A DNA stretch of 64,000 nt from an uncultured Bacteroides sp. GTDB taxonomy: Bacteria; Bacteroidota; Bacteroidia; Bacteroidales; Bacteroidaceae. The stretch is taken from assembly GCF_902491285.1 (NCBI RefSeq), contig NZ_CABUHK010000016.1:13086-77085 (forward strand), read 5' to 3'. The notes under the pieces are model-generated. The model did no database searches and was not told the origin of the DNA. It worked only from the letters and a program-made list of their open reading frames with translations. The position numbers were made by a program, and so were the translations under genes. How positions within the stretch are numbered: position 1 is the first letter of the stretch; each line of letters begins with the position of its first letter. This document shows, piece by piece, positions 45,626-55,150 of this stretch.

Positions 45626-46522
45626 TTAAACCAGCTTCTTCTTTTTCCGGTAATTCTCACGGAACTCTTTAGGCGAGCAAGCCTTTTTCTTCTTGAAGAT
45701 ACGGTTGAAATTGGAAAGGTTGTTGAATCCGCACTCATAGCAGATTTCGGCTATCGACATGGTAGAATCCACCAACAGACGGGAAGCGAAACCGAGACGG
45801 ATATCAATAATATAATCGGAAAGATTCTTTCCCGTACGTAATTTAAAGAACCGGCTGAATGACACATCCGTCATTCCGACCATAGCCGCCAACTGTCCCA
45901 AACGAATCTCTTCCTGATAATGGGCATTGATATACTCCTGCACTTTCTGCACACGACGGCTGTCCGAATGAATATCTATCTTGGCAAATGACGAACTGGA
46001 CAACGTGCGGGAGTCTTCCTCGAAGAGGGAGAGTTCGTAAAGAATCGTCATAAACTTGATGACCGCATAAAATCCCTGTTTCTCGGAAGCCAGCGTATCC
46101 AGCAACGGATATATTTTAAGAATCGCGGACATCGGGAAACAAAGTCCTTTCTGTGCCTTATCCAGCATCCTGCGAATAGAATCGAACTGATTCTTATTGA
46201 TGAAACTCTTGAAGAAGAGGTCGGAAGAGAACTGAATCGTTATCTCCCTTATCTCTTTCGAACGGCACTCGTTCTGTTCCCATACGTGCTCCAGGTCTTT
46301 ACCTGTTATCAAGACCAAATCATAGTCGCCTATCACTTCGGAAGAATCTCCGACTACCCTTCTCACTCCTGTCGCTTTCTCCGTAAAGTTCAATTCGAAC
46401 TCGGAATGATTGTGAATAGGATAAGTGAACTCTGTCTTGTAACGTTCTGCAATATAAAAGCAGTCCTTGTCTGACAAAGGGGTAATCTCACGAATAATCT
46501 GGCTAGGTAACGGTGTGTTCAT
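45626..46522 (-). CDS. AraC-family transcriptional regulator
   Basis: One-component regulator of 298 residues with an N-terminal cupin-like ligand domain (~20-160, with PIHNHSEFELNF) and a C-terminal AraC double helix-turn-helix (~190-295: EIRLGQLAAMVGMTDVSFSRFFKLRTGKN and SIAEICYECGFNNLSNFNRIFKKKKACSPKEFRENYR). No signal peptide or membrane segment. It follows the MscS-type channel by 49 bp and precedes the TonB receptor on the same strand, so it might control either; the ligand is unknown. Confidence 0.9.
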   Translation of the reverse strand: MNTPLPSQIIREITPLSDKDCFYIAERYKTEFTYPIHNHSEFELNFTEKATGVRRVVGDSSEVIGDYDLVLITGKDLEHVWEQNECRSKEIREITIQFSSDLFFKSFINKNQFDSIRRMLDKAQKGLCFPMSAILKIYPLLDTLASEKQGFYAVIKFMTILYELSLFEEDSRTLSSSSFAKIDIHSDSRRVQKVQEYINAHYQEEIRLGQLAAMVGMTDVSFSRFFKLRTGKNLSDYIIDIRLGFASRLLVDSTMSIAEICYECGFNNLSNFNRIFKKKKACSPKEFRENYRKKKKLV

Positions 46523-46571
46523 AATATAAGTAGTTTATTGTAATATTATTTGTTTTGTTGTATTGCGCCCA

Positions 46572-47912
46572 TCAGTTTTCTATCTTCACTCCTATCCGGC
46601 GCAAGTCCGCCCCCGAAGGATTCTGGAACACCTGTAAGTCAAATTCGGGTATGATGGCAAGCACATGATCGAAAACGTCTGCCTGTATGCCTTCATAAGC
46701 AACCCAGACCTTGTTGGCGGAAAAGAAGTAAAGTTCCATCGGAATACCGGTTTCCGTAGGCTGGAGCTGGCGCACCATGCAAGTCATCTCCTGATTGACA
46801 GTGGGCAGACTTTTCAGATAGTTGGTCAGGTAAGCGCGGAAGACTCCCAAATTGGTCTGCCGGCGTCCGTTCACCAGTATTGAATTGTCTATATCATGTT
46901 CCTTGTTATATTGTTCCACGACTTTTTCCGTTTGATCCACGTAGTCTTTCAACAATTGTATCTTACGATATTTCGCCAACATTTCCGGGGTGCAGAAGCG
47001 CACGCTAGTCATATCTATATTGATGGAACGCTTCACACGACGGCCGCCGGATTCCTGCATACCCTGCCAGTTTTGGAATGAGTCGCTAACCAGCAGGTAA
47101 GGCGGAATGGTGGTGATGGTATTGTCGAAGTTACGTACTTTTACAGTGTTCAAGGTCACTTCTATCACTGTGCCGTCCGCGCCATATTTGGGCATGGTAA
47201 TCCAGTCGCCCACTTTCAGCATATTGTTGGCAGAAAGCTGGATGCCGGAGACAAAGCCCATAATACTGTCTTTGAAAACCAACATCAGAACAGCGGCAGA
47301 AGCTCCGAGCCCGGTCAGCAATACCACCGGACTTTGCTTGATCAGGATACTGATGATGATAATGGCTCCTATAAAGAAAAGAACCACTTGCGCTGTCTGC
47401 AGGAGACCTTTCAATGGTTTGTCTTTATATTGTTCGCGTGCGCTGTATACTAGATAAACGGCAGTAAAAAGCGCACTTACGAAACGCAGGAAGACTGCGA
47501 GTATATAAATCATGCAAAGCCTGCGAAGGAAGTCAAGCAGAGCGGAATCCGCATGTTCGGGAAATGCGATAGGAATGGCTATGTAAATCAATATCGGCGC
47601 CACCATCCTGCTAAGGTTCACCATCACCTTGTCATTGAATACAATGTCGTCCCAAGTGGCTTTCGTCTGTTTCACCAGTTTGGATACCGTACGCAAAATT
47701 ATCTTGCGGCAAATCAGATTAGCCAGCAAGGCTACTCCTATGATAAGCAGCAATATGATAAAGTTGTCAATCTTATCCGCCCAGACTTCATCCACTCCCA
47801 TCGACAGCAAAGCATCATTCACGCCTTGCATCATTGCATTACCGGCGTCTTGAGTATCTCCATCCGCCAATGCAACAGTCACTGTATCAATCACCTCTTT
47901 TACTTCTTCCAT
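46572..47912 (-). CDS. Mechanosensitive ion channel, MscS family (YbdG-like)
   Basis: Inner-membrane tension-gated channel. About 446 residues with several transmembrane helices, a pore-lining TM3 (GLGASAAVLMLVFKDSIMG) and a soluble beta domain with GDWITMPKYGADGTVIEVTLNTVKVRNFDNT. The segment DSFQNWQGMQESGGRRVKRSINIDMTSV is strongly reminiscent of the E. coli miniconductance channel YbdG. ATG 47912 was chosen over TTG 47918. The gene starts 32 bp after the DUF4435 gene stop, so it may be transcribed with the ATPase-DUF4435 pair. Confidence 0.9.
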   Translation of the reverse strand: MEEVKEVIDTVTVALADGDTQDAGNAMMQGVNDALLSMGVDEVWADKIDNFIILLLIIGVALLANLICRKIILRTVSKLVKQTKATWDDIVFNDKVMVNLSRMVAPILIYIAIPIAFPEHADSALLDFLRRLCMIYILAVFLRFVSALFTAVYLVYSAREQYKDKPLKGLLQTAQVVLFFIGAIIIISILIKQSPVVLLTGLGASAAVLMLVFKDSIMGFVSGIQLSANNMLKVGDWITMPKYGADGTVIEVTLNTVKVRNFDNTITTIPPYLLVSDSFQNWQGMQESGGRRVKRSINIDMTSVRFCTPEMLAKYRKIQLLKDYVDQTEKVVEQYNKEHDIDNSILVNGRRQTNLGVFRAYLTNYLKSLPTVNQEMTCMVRQLQPTETGIPMELYFFSANKVWVAYEGIQADVFDHVLAIIPEFDLQVFQNPSGADLRRIGVKIEN

Positions 47913-47943
47913 AAACAATTTTCTCTCTTCTTCTTTTAGTTTG

Positions 47944-48945
47944 TTATTTCCCTTTTTCTAAATATTCACTTATATCCTGCCTCAGCCAGTCATAGTGGAA
48001 AAGCCGCTTGTAGGCTACGTTTTTCTTCAACATTATTTCCACATTCACCTGACTGTTCTGATAGCAAGTCAGTTCGTTCTTGAATTGTTCATTATGTTCG
48101 GCCAGTCGTTTAATCTCCTGTTCACGCTCCCGGCGCAACACTGTGCAAACAGGGGTGAGAAGTTTCATTACCACATTGTCCATCACATGATGTCCCTGCA
48201 TATACAGATAAGTATTATCCGGCATCAAGCCCAATTCTCTCAGTTCAGCCCGTAGTGCATTCACCTGGCTGATGTTACGGGAGAAACGCTTCTTCAGTTC
48301 CGACAACTTTTGGTTGACACGCTGCTGTAATGCTTCCAGGCTCTTTTCCGGATGCCTGAGACTTATCTCACGCAAGGCAGTATAGGTGTGGAAGTCGTAC
48401 ATCGGAAAGGTATAGGTATCCCGTTGGCGATAGAACCATATATTCCACAGGAAAAGAGGATATACGATTTCGGAATACTTCTTCAAGTAGGCATTGAAAT
48501 CAAAGATGAAGCGATCGTTCAATGTAGCTTGCACGCACACTTCATGCAGGCTTTCGGCAAAGCAGTGGTAGTTCTCAATGGCATACGTATAAGTCTGGAA
48601 GATATATTTGTTCCGGTTGATTTTACGGGAAGTATTGGTGGCGCCTTGCAGCAGGAAATCATAATCGCTGTCTACGCAGGCTATCAGGCTTCTTCCCAGT
48701 TCGGCGGTATTCAGCGTGTTCATGAGCACCATCTTCTTCCCCTTTGCGAGGGAGTTGGCCGAAGGAAGCATCACCTGAAAATAATGCTCGTCATCTTCAA
48801 ACTCTTCAAGCAGTGTACGCCAGAAAGCGACATCGTCATAGCTTTCCACATAAGCTATGATACGCCGACGGGCCTTCTTCGGATAAAGCTTGTGGGCTGC
48901 ATTGAAGTATGAAGAAGTCAGGTTGTCTCGTAGTGAAGTTGCCAT
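47944..48945 (-). CDS. DUF4435 TOPRIM-like protein (AriB-like)
   Basis: 333 residues. The first third has a TOPRIM-like metal site pattern: AYVESYDDVAFW with Glu34, and LIACVDSDYDFLL with Asp92, Asp94 and Asp96, followed by YAIENYHCFAE (~121-131), typical of DUF4435. DUF4435 is the fold of AriB, the effector of the PARIS anti-phage system, which is held inactive by the AAA-type partner AriA and acts on nucleic acid when released. The gene is 29 bp from the upstream ATPase gene, the same arrangement as ariA-ariB. Anti-phage function is inference. The C-terminal two thirds is helical without a recognised motif. Confidence 0.8.
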   Translation of the reverse strand: MATSLRDNLTSSYFNAAHKLYPKKARRRIIAYVESYDDVAFWRTLLEEFEDDEHYFQVMLPSANSLAKGKKMVLMNTLNTAELGRSLIACVDSDYDFLLQGATNTSRKINRNKYIFQTYTYAIENYHCFAESLHEVCVQATLNDRFIFDFNAYLKKYSEIVYPLFLWNIWFYRQRDTYTFPMYDFHTYTALREISLRHPEKSLEALQQRVNQKLSELKKRFSRNISQVNALRAELRELGLMPDNTYLYMQGHHVMDNVVMKLLTPVCTVLRREREQEIKRLAEHNEQFKNELTCYQNSQVNVEIMLKKNVAYKRLFHYDWLRQDISEYLEKGK

Positions 48946-48974
48946 GCTGATTATTACAAGTTACTAATTACAAG

Positions 48975-49838
48975 TTATGGTTTCGTCGGGGAACATTCTT
49001 TTCCAAACGCATGCTCCAACGAAGTGGATATATCGCTCACTTCCGTCACGGCATCCAGCCAGCCTTCCATGATGACAGCGGGCGAATGGGTAGTCAGGAT
49101 GATTTGTACATTCGGGTTCAGTTCACGTATCATGGCTATCAACTTTTGTTGCCATTCGATGTGGAGCGAGGCTTCCGGTTCGTCCATAAAGAGTACGCAG
49201 TGACTGTTGTCCTGCACGAGCACGGTCAGCAGAATGACAAGCATCTGCTTCTCACCGGAAGAGAGTTTGTAGGGGAATAGCAGTTCGCCGTCCTGATAGA
49301 AGGCAATGTCGTTCCGTTTGCGGTCTATCTTCTTGCGTGTATAACTGAAAAGCTCGTCAATCATATCCTGGAAACGGCGTTTGACAATGGACAGGGTGGC
49401 TGCTTTACGGCGTTCTTCTTCATCGTCACTGGAAAGCATTTCAATCATTTTATTGCCTATATTGACTTGGTAGTCAAGATAGCGGCGTTGCAGGAGATAG
49501 AGTTGCCAGTCCAGCTCGGACTTTACATTCTTATCTGCCATGCGGGCTGTGAAGTCGCCCATTATCAGAGGACGGTCGTAACTCCGGATTACATCATAGG
49601 GGATATAGGTCGCTTCGGGATTGTCGAAGAACAAGCGCACTCCGTTCTTCTCATCACTTTTCATTTCGCCGGAGAGTTCTTCGAGATAACCGACGGAACG
49701 GTTCAGAATGGTAGTCTTCCCCACTCCGTTGATACCGGAAAGGATATTTACATCGGGACGCAAATCCCATCCTATATTAAAGCGTTCCCATAGCCCGTGG
49801 ATTTCAATACGACGTATATAATTAGCCTGCTGTTCCAT
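48975..49838 (-). CDS. ABC-type ATPase, partner of DUF4435 protein (AriA-like)
   Basis: Stand-alone soluble ATPase of 287 residues of the AAA_15/AAA_21 (SMC/OLD-like) type. Walker A SGINGVGKTTIL (~35-45), ABC signature LSSGEKQML (~192), Walker B CVLFMDEPEASLH (~219) and switch His in LTTHSPAVIMEG. The helical insertion (~100-170) is heavily charged, as in coiled-coil ATPases. Pairing with an adjacent DUF4435 gene is the hallmark of the PARIS system, though this ATPase is shorter than typical AriA. ATG 49838; a TATATTTG -7 box lies at 49867-49860 on the same strand. Confidence 0.85.
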   Translation of the reverse strand: MEQQANYIRRIEIHGLWERFNIGWDLRPDVNILSGINGVGKTTILNRSVGYLEELSGEMKSDEKNGVRLFFDNPEATYIPYDVIRSYDRPLIMGDFTARMADKNVKSELDWQLYLLQRRYLDYQVNIGNKMIEMLSSDDEEERRKAATLSIVKRRFQDMIDELFSYTRKKIDRKRNDIAFYQDGELLFPYKLSSGEKQMLVILLTVLVQDNSHCVLFMDEPEASLHIEWQQKLIAMIRELNPNVQIILTTHSPAVIMEGWLDAVTEVSDISTSLEHAFGKECSPTKP

Positions 49839-49859
49839 AATATTCTATTTTAATCAAGG

Positions 49860-49867
49860 CAAATATA
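49860..49867 (-). promoter_or_regulatory. -7 box upstream of the ATPase-DUF4435 genes
   Basis: TATATTTG on the minus strand, about 22 bp before the ATG at 49838. A facing TACCTTTG box for the EamA gene lies at 49932-49939, so this 162-bp gap is divergent. Confidence 0.5.
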
Positions 49868-50000
49868 AATAAATCATCCGACAAAGCTGCTAGTAAACTC
49901 ATCAAATTCAGAAAATACAAGAATAAAAAACTACCTTTGCAACCGTTTTCTCCTTTCGTGTGTTATTCTTATTAAAAAATATATCGCAAATCTTATCAGC

Positions 50001-50918
50001 ATGGACAAAAGTAAAAATCTACACGGCCATCTGTTCGCATTGACAGCAAACGTTATGTGGGGATTGATGGCTCCTATCGGTAAATCAGCCCTTCAGGAAT
50101 TTTCCGCTCTTTCCGTTACGACTTTTCGTATGGTAGGAGCAGCAGCCGCTTTTTGGCTGCTTTCTATTTTTTGCAAGCAGGAACATGTCAACCATCGGGA
50201 TATGCTGAAAATATTCTTCGCTTCTCTGTTTGCCTTAGTGTTCAATCAGGGAGTGTTTATTTTCGGGCTGTCTATGACTTCACCTATCGATGCTTCGATT
50301 GTGACAACGACTTTACCGATTGTGACTATGATTGTGGCGGCTATTTATCTGAAAGAGCCGATTACGAACAAGAAAGTACTGGGGATTTTCGTAGGTGCCA
50401 TGGGGGCACTTATTCTAATTCTGAGCAGCCAGGCGGGAAGTAATGGTAACGGAAGCCTGATTGGCGACTTACTTTGTCTGGTTGCACAAATCAGTTTCTC
50501 TATTTATTTAACCGTATTCAAGGGACTGTCCCAGCAATATTCGGCTGTGACTATCAATAAGTGGATGTTCGTTTATGCTTCCATGTGTTATATACCGTTC
50601 TCTTATTACGATATTTCCACTATCCAGTGGACTTCTATCTCTACGATTGCTATTGTACAAGTACTATATGTGGTATTGGGTGGCAGCTTCCTTGCCTACC
50701 TTTGCATTATGACTGCACAGAAACTACTTCGGCCTACGGTTGTCAGCATGTATAATTATATGCAGCCGATTGTGGCTACTATTGCTGCCATTATCATGGG
50801 AATCGGAAGTTTCGGATGGCAGAAAGGACTTGCCATTGCACTGGTATTCTTAGGAGTATATATCGTGACGCAAAGTAAGTCGAGAGCAGATTTCGAGAAA
50901 GCGGGAAGGGAGTTGTGA
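50001..50918 (+). CDS. EamA family (drug/metabolite) transporter
   Basis: Inner-membrane permease of 305 residues with ten hydrophobic segments in two EamA repeats. First repeat N-terminal ALTANVMWGLMAPIGKSALQEF; second starting GDLLCLVAQISFSIYLTVFKGL. A substrate cannot be assigned. It is separated by a divergent gap from the ATPase-DUF4435 pair and by a convergent terminator from the GH2 gene, so it stands alone. Confidence 0.9.
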   Translation: MDKSKNLHGHLFALTANVMWGLMAPIGKSALQEFSALSVTTFRMVGAAAAFWLLSIFCKQEHVNHRDMLKIFFASLFALVFNQGVFIFGLSMTSPIDASIVTTTLPIVTMIVAAIYLKEPITNKKVLGIFVGAMGALILILSSQAGSNGNGSLIGDLLCLVAQISFSIYLTVFKGLSQQYSAVTINKWMFVYASMCYIPFSYYDISTIQWTSISTIAIVQVLYVVLGGSFLAYLCIMTAQKLLRPTVVSMYNYMQPIVATIAAIIMGIGSFGWQKGLAIALVFLGVYIVTQSKSRADFEKAGREL

Positions 50919-50934
50919 TAGCCTGCAATCATTA

Positions 50935-50996
50935 TTTCAGGTACGAATTACGCGGTTCTTATTCAATCAGAACCGCGTAATCCTTGCCTGAAAAAT
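50935..50996. terminator. Bidirectional terminator between EamA and GH2 genes
   Basis: ATTACGCGGTTCT (50947-50959) pairs with AGAACCGCGTAAT (50969-50981), with an outer TTTCAGG/CCTGAAA stem (50935-50941 and 50987-50993). Confidence 0.85.
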
Positions 50997-51005
50997 ACCT
51001 TTATT

Positions 51006-54000
51006 CTAATTTGCCAGGATTGTCATTTCCGCACCGGACGCAAAATCCTGCCCGTTCTGCGAACTCAAAGCAGTGAAACGAATATAACGCGCCTTTACAG
51101 GCTTGTCAAACATCACTCTCTTCTCCTTTGAATTATTGGCAAAACTACCCTTCTTCACCGGTTCTCCCCATTCTTTACCATCCATGCTGACTTGAATAGA
51201 GTAATCCTTGATATTACCGTTACTTCCATTCTGACGCGGCAAATATGTAAAGCCTTTGATTTCCTTCACTTCACCTGCATCAAGGTCTACCCAATGTGGA
51301 TATTTGGCAACGGTCACCGAATACATCGTATGCCATATCGTGCCGGGGTCACCGTCAACCAAGTTAGCAGCGTCTCCGTCACCAGATTCCTGACTGCTCG
51401 CATACACCACCTGCATCTGGATACTTTCTATCTTTTCAAACTTCATTACAGCACTAATATCTTGATTGTCCTTATACCATGCTTTCACAGTACCACCACT
51501 ACGTAGAGGAATAGGTTCCTTATACTCCTGCACCTTTTTACTACCATCAATCGTATAGCAGAATACGGCATCTTTTCTCGCCGATGTCAACTCTACCATT
51601 CCGGCAGGGGTACGTGTAATGGACAAAGGAATATCTCCGGCAGGTGCAACATTAGCAATAGTCGCCAAGTCCTTACCACCGGCAGGCCGGATAATAAAGC
51701 CCATATTATGCTGCCCGGCAAACACCCTGTCTTGAACAAGAGGACCACCCTGACCACAACTGTTACCACCCAAACCGGTAACCGCGCAATCCAAATGCAA
51801 ATAAGTATCACCCGCTTCGGGTAACTGATAAGGATGAGAAGCCAAAATCAAATCAAGAGCAGAATACTGAAGTGCCGAAACAGAAAGACGGTCAGTCGCA
51901 ATAAACACAGCTCCCTGTCCCTCCTGATTGGTCAGCGCACACCAACGGACATCTTCATGATTGCCCATATCCTGCGGTTTCGGGAAATTCACGAACTCAC
52001 CCGCCACCGTATTAGTATGTTGCTCGATAAACTGACCGCTCTTACGGTCTGCATAGTTATCAACCGGACCACGGCCATAATAAGTAAAGTTAGCATATTG
52101 TTGAGGAACTTTCATCACATAGCCAAGACGGGGCAGAGTCAGACTGGGACGATTGGAAGTGGTGCCGGACTGTAATTCAACAGAACCATCCGGATATACC
52201 GTCCACACCTGATTGGTGATAAATTTAAAGTCACTGTTACCAAACACCTTGTCTGTCAGTTCCACAATGCTGTTCTTACCGGAACTTGTTCCACCTTTGA
52301 TGCTTGCGGCATTCGGTGCCTGAGATTCTACGGTAAAGCTCAACACCATTTTATCACCCTTTTCGCGAGCAGTAAACTCTATCAACTTATGCCTCAGGTT
52401 ATGCAAGCCATGTTCAAACCAAGGAGCATAGAACCAGTTATCATTGTTAGTGAAGGCGCGAAGCGCATCCAGTTTCGGGCCGTTTCCATCCGCTATAACC
52501 GTCTCATCGCCATATTTCAGACAATAAAGACTTCCGGTCTGCAAATCGAACTTCATGTCAAAGCCCTCTCCCTTTATCTCGATTTTCTTCGCATCCGGGT
52601 TCATGTGAGTTTTCAGAGTTCCGGCAGCGTTAGCCACTTCGCTGATTAACGGACGTTCTGCGGCTTCCTTAACCAACAGTTGTTCTTCTGCCATCACAAA
52701 GTCCTTACCTGCCCAAGGTCTTTGGTCTTTCAATACGAACTGTACCTTTACAAAATATTCCGCATCCTTTTTAAACGCAGTACGGTCATAGGGAAGAGAG
52801 ATTTGCATCCGCTGGCGGGGAGCCAGGTTTATGTCTTTTTTCAGAGTTGTCCGAATAGCTTTGCCATCCTCATAAACCGACCACATCAAATAATAGTCGT
52901 CCGCCAGATTCTTGAAATAATACTTATTGAAGATTTCGAACACGCCTTTTTCAAGGTCTACCGCTTTTACTTCAATATTCTGATAGACCTTCTTCACTTC
53001 GTAATACTGCGGTTTCGGTTCCAAATCACCGAATACGATTCCGTTCATCACAAACTGTCCGTCATTGGGAGTATCACCGAAGTCACCGCCATAAGCCAGA
53101 TAACGCGTACCTGTCTTCGGGTCGTAATTGTACATCGACTGGTCTACCCAATCCCATATGGCACCGCCACAGAAGAAGTTGGTAGACTCCATAGCTTCCC
53201 AATAATCAATTAAATTACCGCAAGCGTTACCCATCGAATGGGCATACTCCGAAATATGGAAAGGATATTTGATGTCATATTTCCCTTTGACCGCACCACG
53301 TACCCAGCCGATGGACGGATACTGGTTAGAGCCCATATCTACAATATCATTGTTACGCTCATACTGTACAGGACGTGACAAGTCGAACTTCTTCAATGCA
53401 TCATAAGCAGCCACAAAATTCTTGCCCGGCCCGGCCTCGTTGCCCAATGACCAGATAACGATAGACGGATTATTGACATTAGCATGCACCATTTCCATCA
53501 CGCGCGCCACGTGCGCATTTTTCCATTCAACCGGATGAGAGAGGGAGGCAGCACCATAATAATATTCATGCGATTCAATATTCGCCTCATCTTCCAAATA
53601 AATACCGTACTTATTGCACAGGAAATACCAATAAGGATCATCCGGATAATGTGAATTACGCACATGATTGATATTGGCACGTTTCATCAACATGATTTCC
53701 TTTTCCATCATCTCACGGGTGATGGCATGTCCCACCGCTGGATTGGACTCGTGACGGTTTACTCCTTTCAACTTGACAGTTTTTCCGTTGATATAGTAGT
53801 AACGTCCTGCAAGCCCGAATTCATCCGCTGATGCAGGCGTATCTTTGATTTCCACCTTACGGAACCCTACAATAGTAGAAACCGTTTCAATCGTCTTATT
53901 CTTCTTATCCTTCAATTCGGCTACAAGCGTATAACGATAAGGGAACTCCGCCGACCATTTATTCGGAGCTTTTACATGAAAGACAGTCTGAATCCTGCCC

Positions 54001-55031
54001 GTTCCGTTCGGTTCAATCTTTTCGATTACGGGAGACAAAACAGCATCCACCAGCGTATTCTCATCAGAGTAAAGTTTGTTGGCATACAATGAATAATACA
54101 CTTTATAGTTTTTCACCGCTTTCTTATCCAAATTACGGATATCGGCATTGATAGTCAAAACACCGTCCGTATAAGCCGCATCCAAATCAGGAGTAGCAAC
54201 CAGGTCACGGAAGTGAACTTTGGGAACCGAATACAGAGCTACCGTACGGAAAATGCCCGGCAAACGGAACATATCCTGAGCTTCCAGAAACGACGCGTCC
54301 GAACTGCGATACACTTCGGCGGCTACCGTGTTCCTGCCCTTTTGGAGATACGGTGTAATATTAAAGTTGGCAGTGTTGCGTGAATTTTTGGAGAAACCGA
54401 CATACTTACCATTAACCCACAGATAGAAGAAAGAATCCACCCCATCAAAACTGATGAAGACTTCCCGTCCGTCCCAATCCTGCGGTACATCAAAATCGCG
54501 GCGGAACGACCCCACTTCATTACGGGCTTTATACGTAGTCCAGTTAGCAGGCGGAGTGCGCATCACTCCCCCACGCCAGTCGTCCACCTTCACACGATGC
54601 TGAAAGATAACCGGCTGATTGACATAAATAGGTGTTCCATACTTCTGACTCCCATCCTTCTGAATACCGTAAATATTCCAACTGGACGGCACCGGGATTA
54701 CATCCCATGAAGTGACATCAAAATCTGTCTGATAAAAATCCTTCGGACGGGAATCCGGGTCAGGAGCCCAATGGAATTTCCAGTCACCATCAAGCGATTG
54801 CCAGAATTTACTGTTCTCTGGCAACACTTTACGTGCGTTTTCCACATCCTGGAATGAAAAGAAATAAGCATGGGGCTGTTCCTTATTCAATGCCAGATTT
54901 TCGGGAGATTCCCACTCATTTCCTGCCGGGGCACTCACCGAAGCATACATGAAGCCCTCTAATGGTTGGCCCGCAAAACTTTGCGCTGTGAGGGTGCAGC
55001 ACAAAAGACCGGTTAACAAGGTTTTGTTCAT
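51006..55031 (-). CDS. GH2 beta-galactosidase with C-terminal F5/8 type C domain
   Basis: Secreted glycosidase of 1341 residues, likely a beta-galactosidase. Signal peptide 1-20 (SFA-GQ). GH2 sugar-binding domain ~45-230, immunoglobulin-like ~240-390, TIM barrel ~395-690 with acid/base Glu in SLGNEAGPG (~530) and nucleophile Glu in HISEYAHSMGN (~594), followed by beta-galactosidase small-chain domains to ~1120. A further domain with a CYTIDGSKK motif precedes an F5/8 type C (discoidin) domain at ~1200-1341 (TYLPRQNGSNGNI, KARYIRFTAL), which could bind galactose-containing glycans. Not within a PUL here; a possible target is pectic galactan, inferred from the pectin cluster about 40 kb away only weakly. 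Confidence 0.94.
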   Translation of the reverse strand: MNKTLLTGLLCCTLTAQSFAGQPLEGFMYASVSAPAGNEWESPENLALNKEQPHAYFFSFQDVENARKVLPENSKFWQSLDGDWKFHWAPDPDSRPKDFYQTDFDVTSWDVIPVPSSWNIYGIQKDGSQKYGTPIYVNQPVIFQHRVKVDDWRGGVMRTPPANWTTYKARNEVGSFRRDFDVPQDWDGREVFISFDGVDSFFYLWVNGKYVGFSKNSRNTANFNITPYLQKGRNTVAAEVYRSSDASFLEAQDMFRLPGIFRTVALYSVPKVHFRDLVATPDLDAAYTDGVLTINADIRNLDKKAVKNYKVYYSLYANKLYSDENTLVDAVLSPVIEKIEPNGTGRIQTVFHVKAPNKWSAEFPYRYTLVAELKDKKNKTIETVSTIVGFRKVEIKDTPASADEFGLAGRYYYINGKTVKLKGVNRHESNPAVGHAITREMMEKEIMLMKRANINHVRNSHYPDDPYWYFLCNKYGIYLEDEANIESHEYYYGAASLSHPVEWKNAHVARVMEMVHANVNNPSIVIWSLGNEAGPGKNFVAAYDALKKFDLSRPVQYERNNDIVDMGSNQYPSIGWVRGAVKGKYDIKYPFHISEYAHSMGNACGNLIDYWEAMESTNFFCGGAIWDWVDQSMYNYDPKTGTRYLAYGGDFGDTPNDGQFVMNGIVFGDLEPKPQYYEVKKVYQNIEVKAVDLEKGVFEIFNKYYFKNLADDYYLMWSVYEDGKAIRTTLKKDINLAPRQRMQISLPYDRTAFKKDAEYFVKVQFVLKDQRPWAGKDFVMAEEQLLVKEAAERPLISEVANAAGTLKTHMNPDAKKIEIKGEGFDMKFDLQTGSLYCLKYGDETVIADGNGPKLDALRAFTNNDNWFYAPWFEHGLHNLRHKLIEFTAREKGDKMVLSFTVESQAPNAASIKGGTSSGKNSIVELTDKVFGNSDFKFITNQVWTVYPDGSVELQSGTTSNRPSLTLPRLGYVMKVPQQYANFTYYGRGPVDNYADRKSGQFIEQHTNTVAGEFVNFPKPQDMGNHEDVRWCALTNQEGQGAVFIATDRLSVSALQYSALDLILASHPYQLPEAGDTYLHLDCAVTGLGGNSCGQGGPLVQDRVFAGQHNMGFIIRPAGGKDLATIANVAPAGDIPLSITRTPAGMVELTSARKDAVFCYTIDGSKKVQEYKEPIPLRSGGTVKAWYKDNQDISAVMKFEKIESIQMQVVYASSQESGDGDAANLVDGDPGTIWHTMYSVTVAKYPHWVDLDAGEVKEIKGFTYLPRQNGSNGNIKDYSIQVSMDGKEWGEPVKKGSFANNSKEKRVMFDKPVKARYIRFTALSSQNGQDFASGAEMTILAN

Positions 55032-55150
55032 AAGGTATTTTAGTCGATAAAAATTATTCTTGTCATATGTCTATACTTTTCGCTTTATAATAAATACACA
55101 CGAAAAGCATATTGTCCCGTATGAACAATGATTTTTTTAACGTATTTTCT

